Of a stretch of DNA of 7,236 nucleotides, positions 5,753 to 7,236 are shown piece after piece; the stretch's first letter is position 1; each line of letters opens with the position of its first letter. Below the pieces are notes generated by a model. The model saw only the letters and a program-made list of their open reading frames with translations. It searched no databases and had not been told where the DNA came from. Both the position numbers and the translations under genes were made by a program. The stretch is from the NCBI GenBank assembly GCA_944376955.1, contig CALWEB010000079.1:1-7236 (forward strand), in the 5' to 3' direction. The DNA comes from an uncultured Agathobaculum sp. (GTDB lineage: Bacteria; Bacillota; Clostridia; Oscillospirales; Butyricicoccaceae).

Positions 5753-7146
5753 GTCCACGCCTGCCGCAGCAGGGCGGCGGCTTGGTCGATGCGGCGCTCG
5801 GTCAGGCCCGCGTAGCCCAACACCAGCGTTGCCTTGGGTGGTTTGACCGGCGGGGTGTAATAAGCCGACAGGCCGTACACCCGCACGCCGACGGCGGCCG
5901 CGCGTTCGATCAGCTCCTGTTCGAGCATCCCGTTTCGCATGTGCAGCAACAGATGCAGTCCCGCTTCCGAGCGCGAGACCTCGTGCGGCAAATCAGCCAG
6001 TTCGCGGTCGAGCGCGGCTAGCAGCGCGTCGCGCCGCGTCTGATACACCTTGCGTCTGCGGCTGATGTGCCGTTCGAAAGCGCCTGTGCGCAGAAAAGCT
6101 GCAAGTGTGTGCTGCTCGAAGCTGGGCACGGTTGAGGAATAGAGTGAAAACCGTTCGCGGTAGCGTGCCATCAACGCGTCAGGCAGCACCAGATAGCCGA
6201 TGCGCAGGCCGGGCGCAAGGCTTTTGGCGAAGGTGTTGACATAGACGACCCGACCAGCGCGGTCGAGTTCGCCTAGCGCGGGGATGGGGCGTGAGGCATA
6301 GCGGAACTCGCTGTCGTAGTCGTCCTCGATGATATAGCGGTCGGGCGCGGCGGAAGCCCAGCGCAAAATTTCCAGCCGTCGTGCTACCGGCATGACCGTG
6401 CCGAGCGGGAAGTGGTGCGAGGGTGTTAGGTAAACGGCCGAGGCGTCGGATGCAGCCAATGCGTCCGCGCGCAGGCCACTTTTATCCAGCGGCAGCGGAC
6501 GCACCGCAGCGCCGTTTGCGTCGAAAATTTGGTATAGCTTACGGTAGCCGGGGTTTTCCAGCCCGTAGACACGGCCGCGCCCCAAAAGCTGGATCACTAA
6601 GTGCATCAGGTATTCCGAGCCGGCACCGACCAGAATGTTGTCGGGCGAAACGTTGATGCCGCGGAAGTCGTACAGATACCGTGCGATCTGCTCACGCAGT
6701 TCGACCGCGCCGCAGGGATCGGTCGCGCGCAGCAGGCGGTCGGAGTATTCACTCAGCACGCTGCGGCTGAGCCGCGCCCAGGTAGAAAACGGGAAGCAGC
6801 CGTTGTCCACAATGTTCGTGCGGAAGTCATAGGGGCAGTCGTCCGCGGGCGCGGGCTGCGGGTGGACAGCGGCGCGGGGCGTTTGCATCTGTGCGGGCAC
6901 CGCCAGCTGCCGCTGCACGAAATAACCGCGCCGCGGCTCGGAGGCGATGTAGCCCTCGGCCAGCAGCTGGCCGTAGGCGGTCTCGACCGTGATCTGGCTG
7001 ACATGCAGGTTGGCGGCCAGCTGCCGCTTGCTGGGCAGTCGGTCACCGCCCGCCAGCGCGCCCGACATGATATCCGCGCGCACCGCGCGGTAGAGCTGCT
7101 CATACAGCGGTTGATGGCTGTCTGGATCTAGATGATAGGTGAGCAT
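5737..7146 (-). CDS. MocR-type regulator: GntR DNA-binding domain fused to a PLP aminotransferase fold
   Basis: A 469-residue fusion. Residues 1 to about 78 form a GntR winged helix (QPLYEQLYRAVRADI, LPSKRQLAANLHVSQ, then the wing EPRRGYFVQ). A proline/alanine-rich linker (about 80-105) leads to a fold-type I aminotransferase domain. PLP contacts predicted by alignment to GabR are K308 (NTFAKSLAPGLRIGY), D275 and Y277 (IIEDDYDSEFRY), the same 33-residue spacing as GabR K312 and D279. Proteins of this class sense PLP or amines and regulate genes for vitamin B6, GABA or taurine use; the effector here cannot be told from sequence, and the usual divergent partner lies beyond the window. ATG 7146 is chosen over 7170 because GAGGAGG (7160-7154) is 7 bases upstream. 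It converges on dinB with a 6-base gap. Confidence 0.93.
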   Translation of the reverse strand: MLTYHLDPDSHQPLYEQLYRAVRADIMSGALAGGDRLPSKRQLAANLHVSQITVETAYGQLLAEGYIASEPRRGYFVQRQLAVPAQMQTPRAAVHPQPAPADDCPYDFRTNIVDNGCFPFSTWARLSRSVLSEYSDRLLRATDPCGAVELREQIARYLYDFRGINVSPDNILVGAGSEYLMHLVIQLLGRGRVYGLENPGYRKLYQIFDANGAAVRPLPLDKSGLRADALAASDASAVYLTPSHHFPLGTVMPVARRLEILRWASAAPDRYIIEDDYDSEFRYASRPIPALGELDRAGRVVYVNTFAKSLAPGLRIGYLVLPDALMARYRERFSLYSSTVPSFEQHTLAAFLRTGAFERHISRRRKVYQTRRDALLAALDRELADLPHEVSRSEAGLHLLLHMRNGMLEQELIERAAAVGVRVYGLSAYYTPPVKPPKATLVLGYAGLTERRIDQAAALLRQAWTKKQP

Positions 7147-7182
7147 GGGATGGCCTCCTCGGTAATACACGCCTGCAAGAAG

Positions 7183-7233
7183 AAAAAACCCTCCAAACTG
7201 GCATTGCTGTTTTTAGCATACCAGCATGGAGGG
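7183..7233 (-). promoter_or_regulatory. Large inverted repeat with T-run upstream of the MocR gene
   Basis: CCCTCCAAACTGG (7189-7201) and CCAGCATGGAGGG (7221-7233) are inverted copies pairing at 11 of 13 positions, with a further TGCT/AGCA stem inside. Read on the minus strand, the hairpin is followed by TTTTTTCTTCTT (7188-7177). It may be the terminator of a gene beyond the window's right edge, a leader attenuator, or a MocR operator. The sequence fits all three; a terminator is the plainest reading. Confidence 0.7.
7215..7223 (-). promoter_or_regulatory. Possible extended -10 box for the MocR gene
   Basis: The minus strand reads TGG-TATGCT (7223-7215), an extended -10 element with TATGCT matching TATAAT at 4 of 6. 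It sits between the two arms of the inverted repeat, and its -35 region would lie beyond the window edge. If used, transcription would start near 7208, inside the repeat. This is tentative. Confidence 0.3.
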
Positions 7234-7236
7234 GTA

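Overview
The window looks like chromosome from an anaerobic, spore-forming Clostridia lineage, most likely the Oscillospiraceae/Butyricicoccaceae kind (inference). The basis is GC-rich coding DNA with strong AGGAGG-type ribosome sites, a SpoIIM-like membrane protein, and the oxygen-sensitive tyrosine lyase ThiH where aerobic Bacilli use ThiO. No RNA gene other than a riboswitch, no insertion sequence, no CRISPR array and no phage gene is visible. The longest stretch without a gene (4243-4500, 258 bases) is filled with regulatory sites.

Layout. Positions 1-41 probably hold the last codons of an upstream gene. Two plus-strand genes follow: a short protein resembling only the nucleotide-binding domain of pyrroline-5-carboxylate reductase (86-577) and a five-helix SpoIIM-like membrane protein (638-1177). 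A GC-rich hairpin at 1180-1207 separates them from a convergent minus-strand thiazole operon, thiS-thiF-thiG-thiH (4242 down to 1232). That operon is led by a consensus promoter, a TPP riboswitch and an intrinsic terminator, which is a transcription-attenuation arrangement. About 175 bases of structured GC-rich DNA separate thiG from thiH and look like an inserted interspersed repeat.

Divergent from thiS is a Y-family DNA polymerase gene (dinB, GTG start at 4501) with a canonical clamp-binding motif. Its promoter shares its -35 heptamer with the thi promoter, and a LexA-like palindrome covers its predicted transcription start. It ends in a bidirectional terminator whose stem contains the stop codons of both dinB and the convergent MocR/GntR-aminotransferase regulator gene (7146 down to 5737). 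Upstream of that regulator is a large inverted repeat followed by a T-run, read toward the gene.

How the genes work together. ThiF adenylates the C-terminus of the sulfur carrier ThiS. ThiH makes dehydroglycine from tyrosine. ThiG joins dehydroglycine, DXP and ThiS-carried sulfur to form the thiazole phosphate of thiamin, and TPP shuts the operon through the riboswitch. The other loci (possible sporulation pair, SOS polymerase, PLP-type regulator) have no obvious functional link to thiamin. No wholly new system is evident. The interest lies in the regulatory architecture and the thiG-thiH intergenic element.
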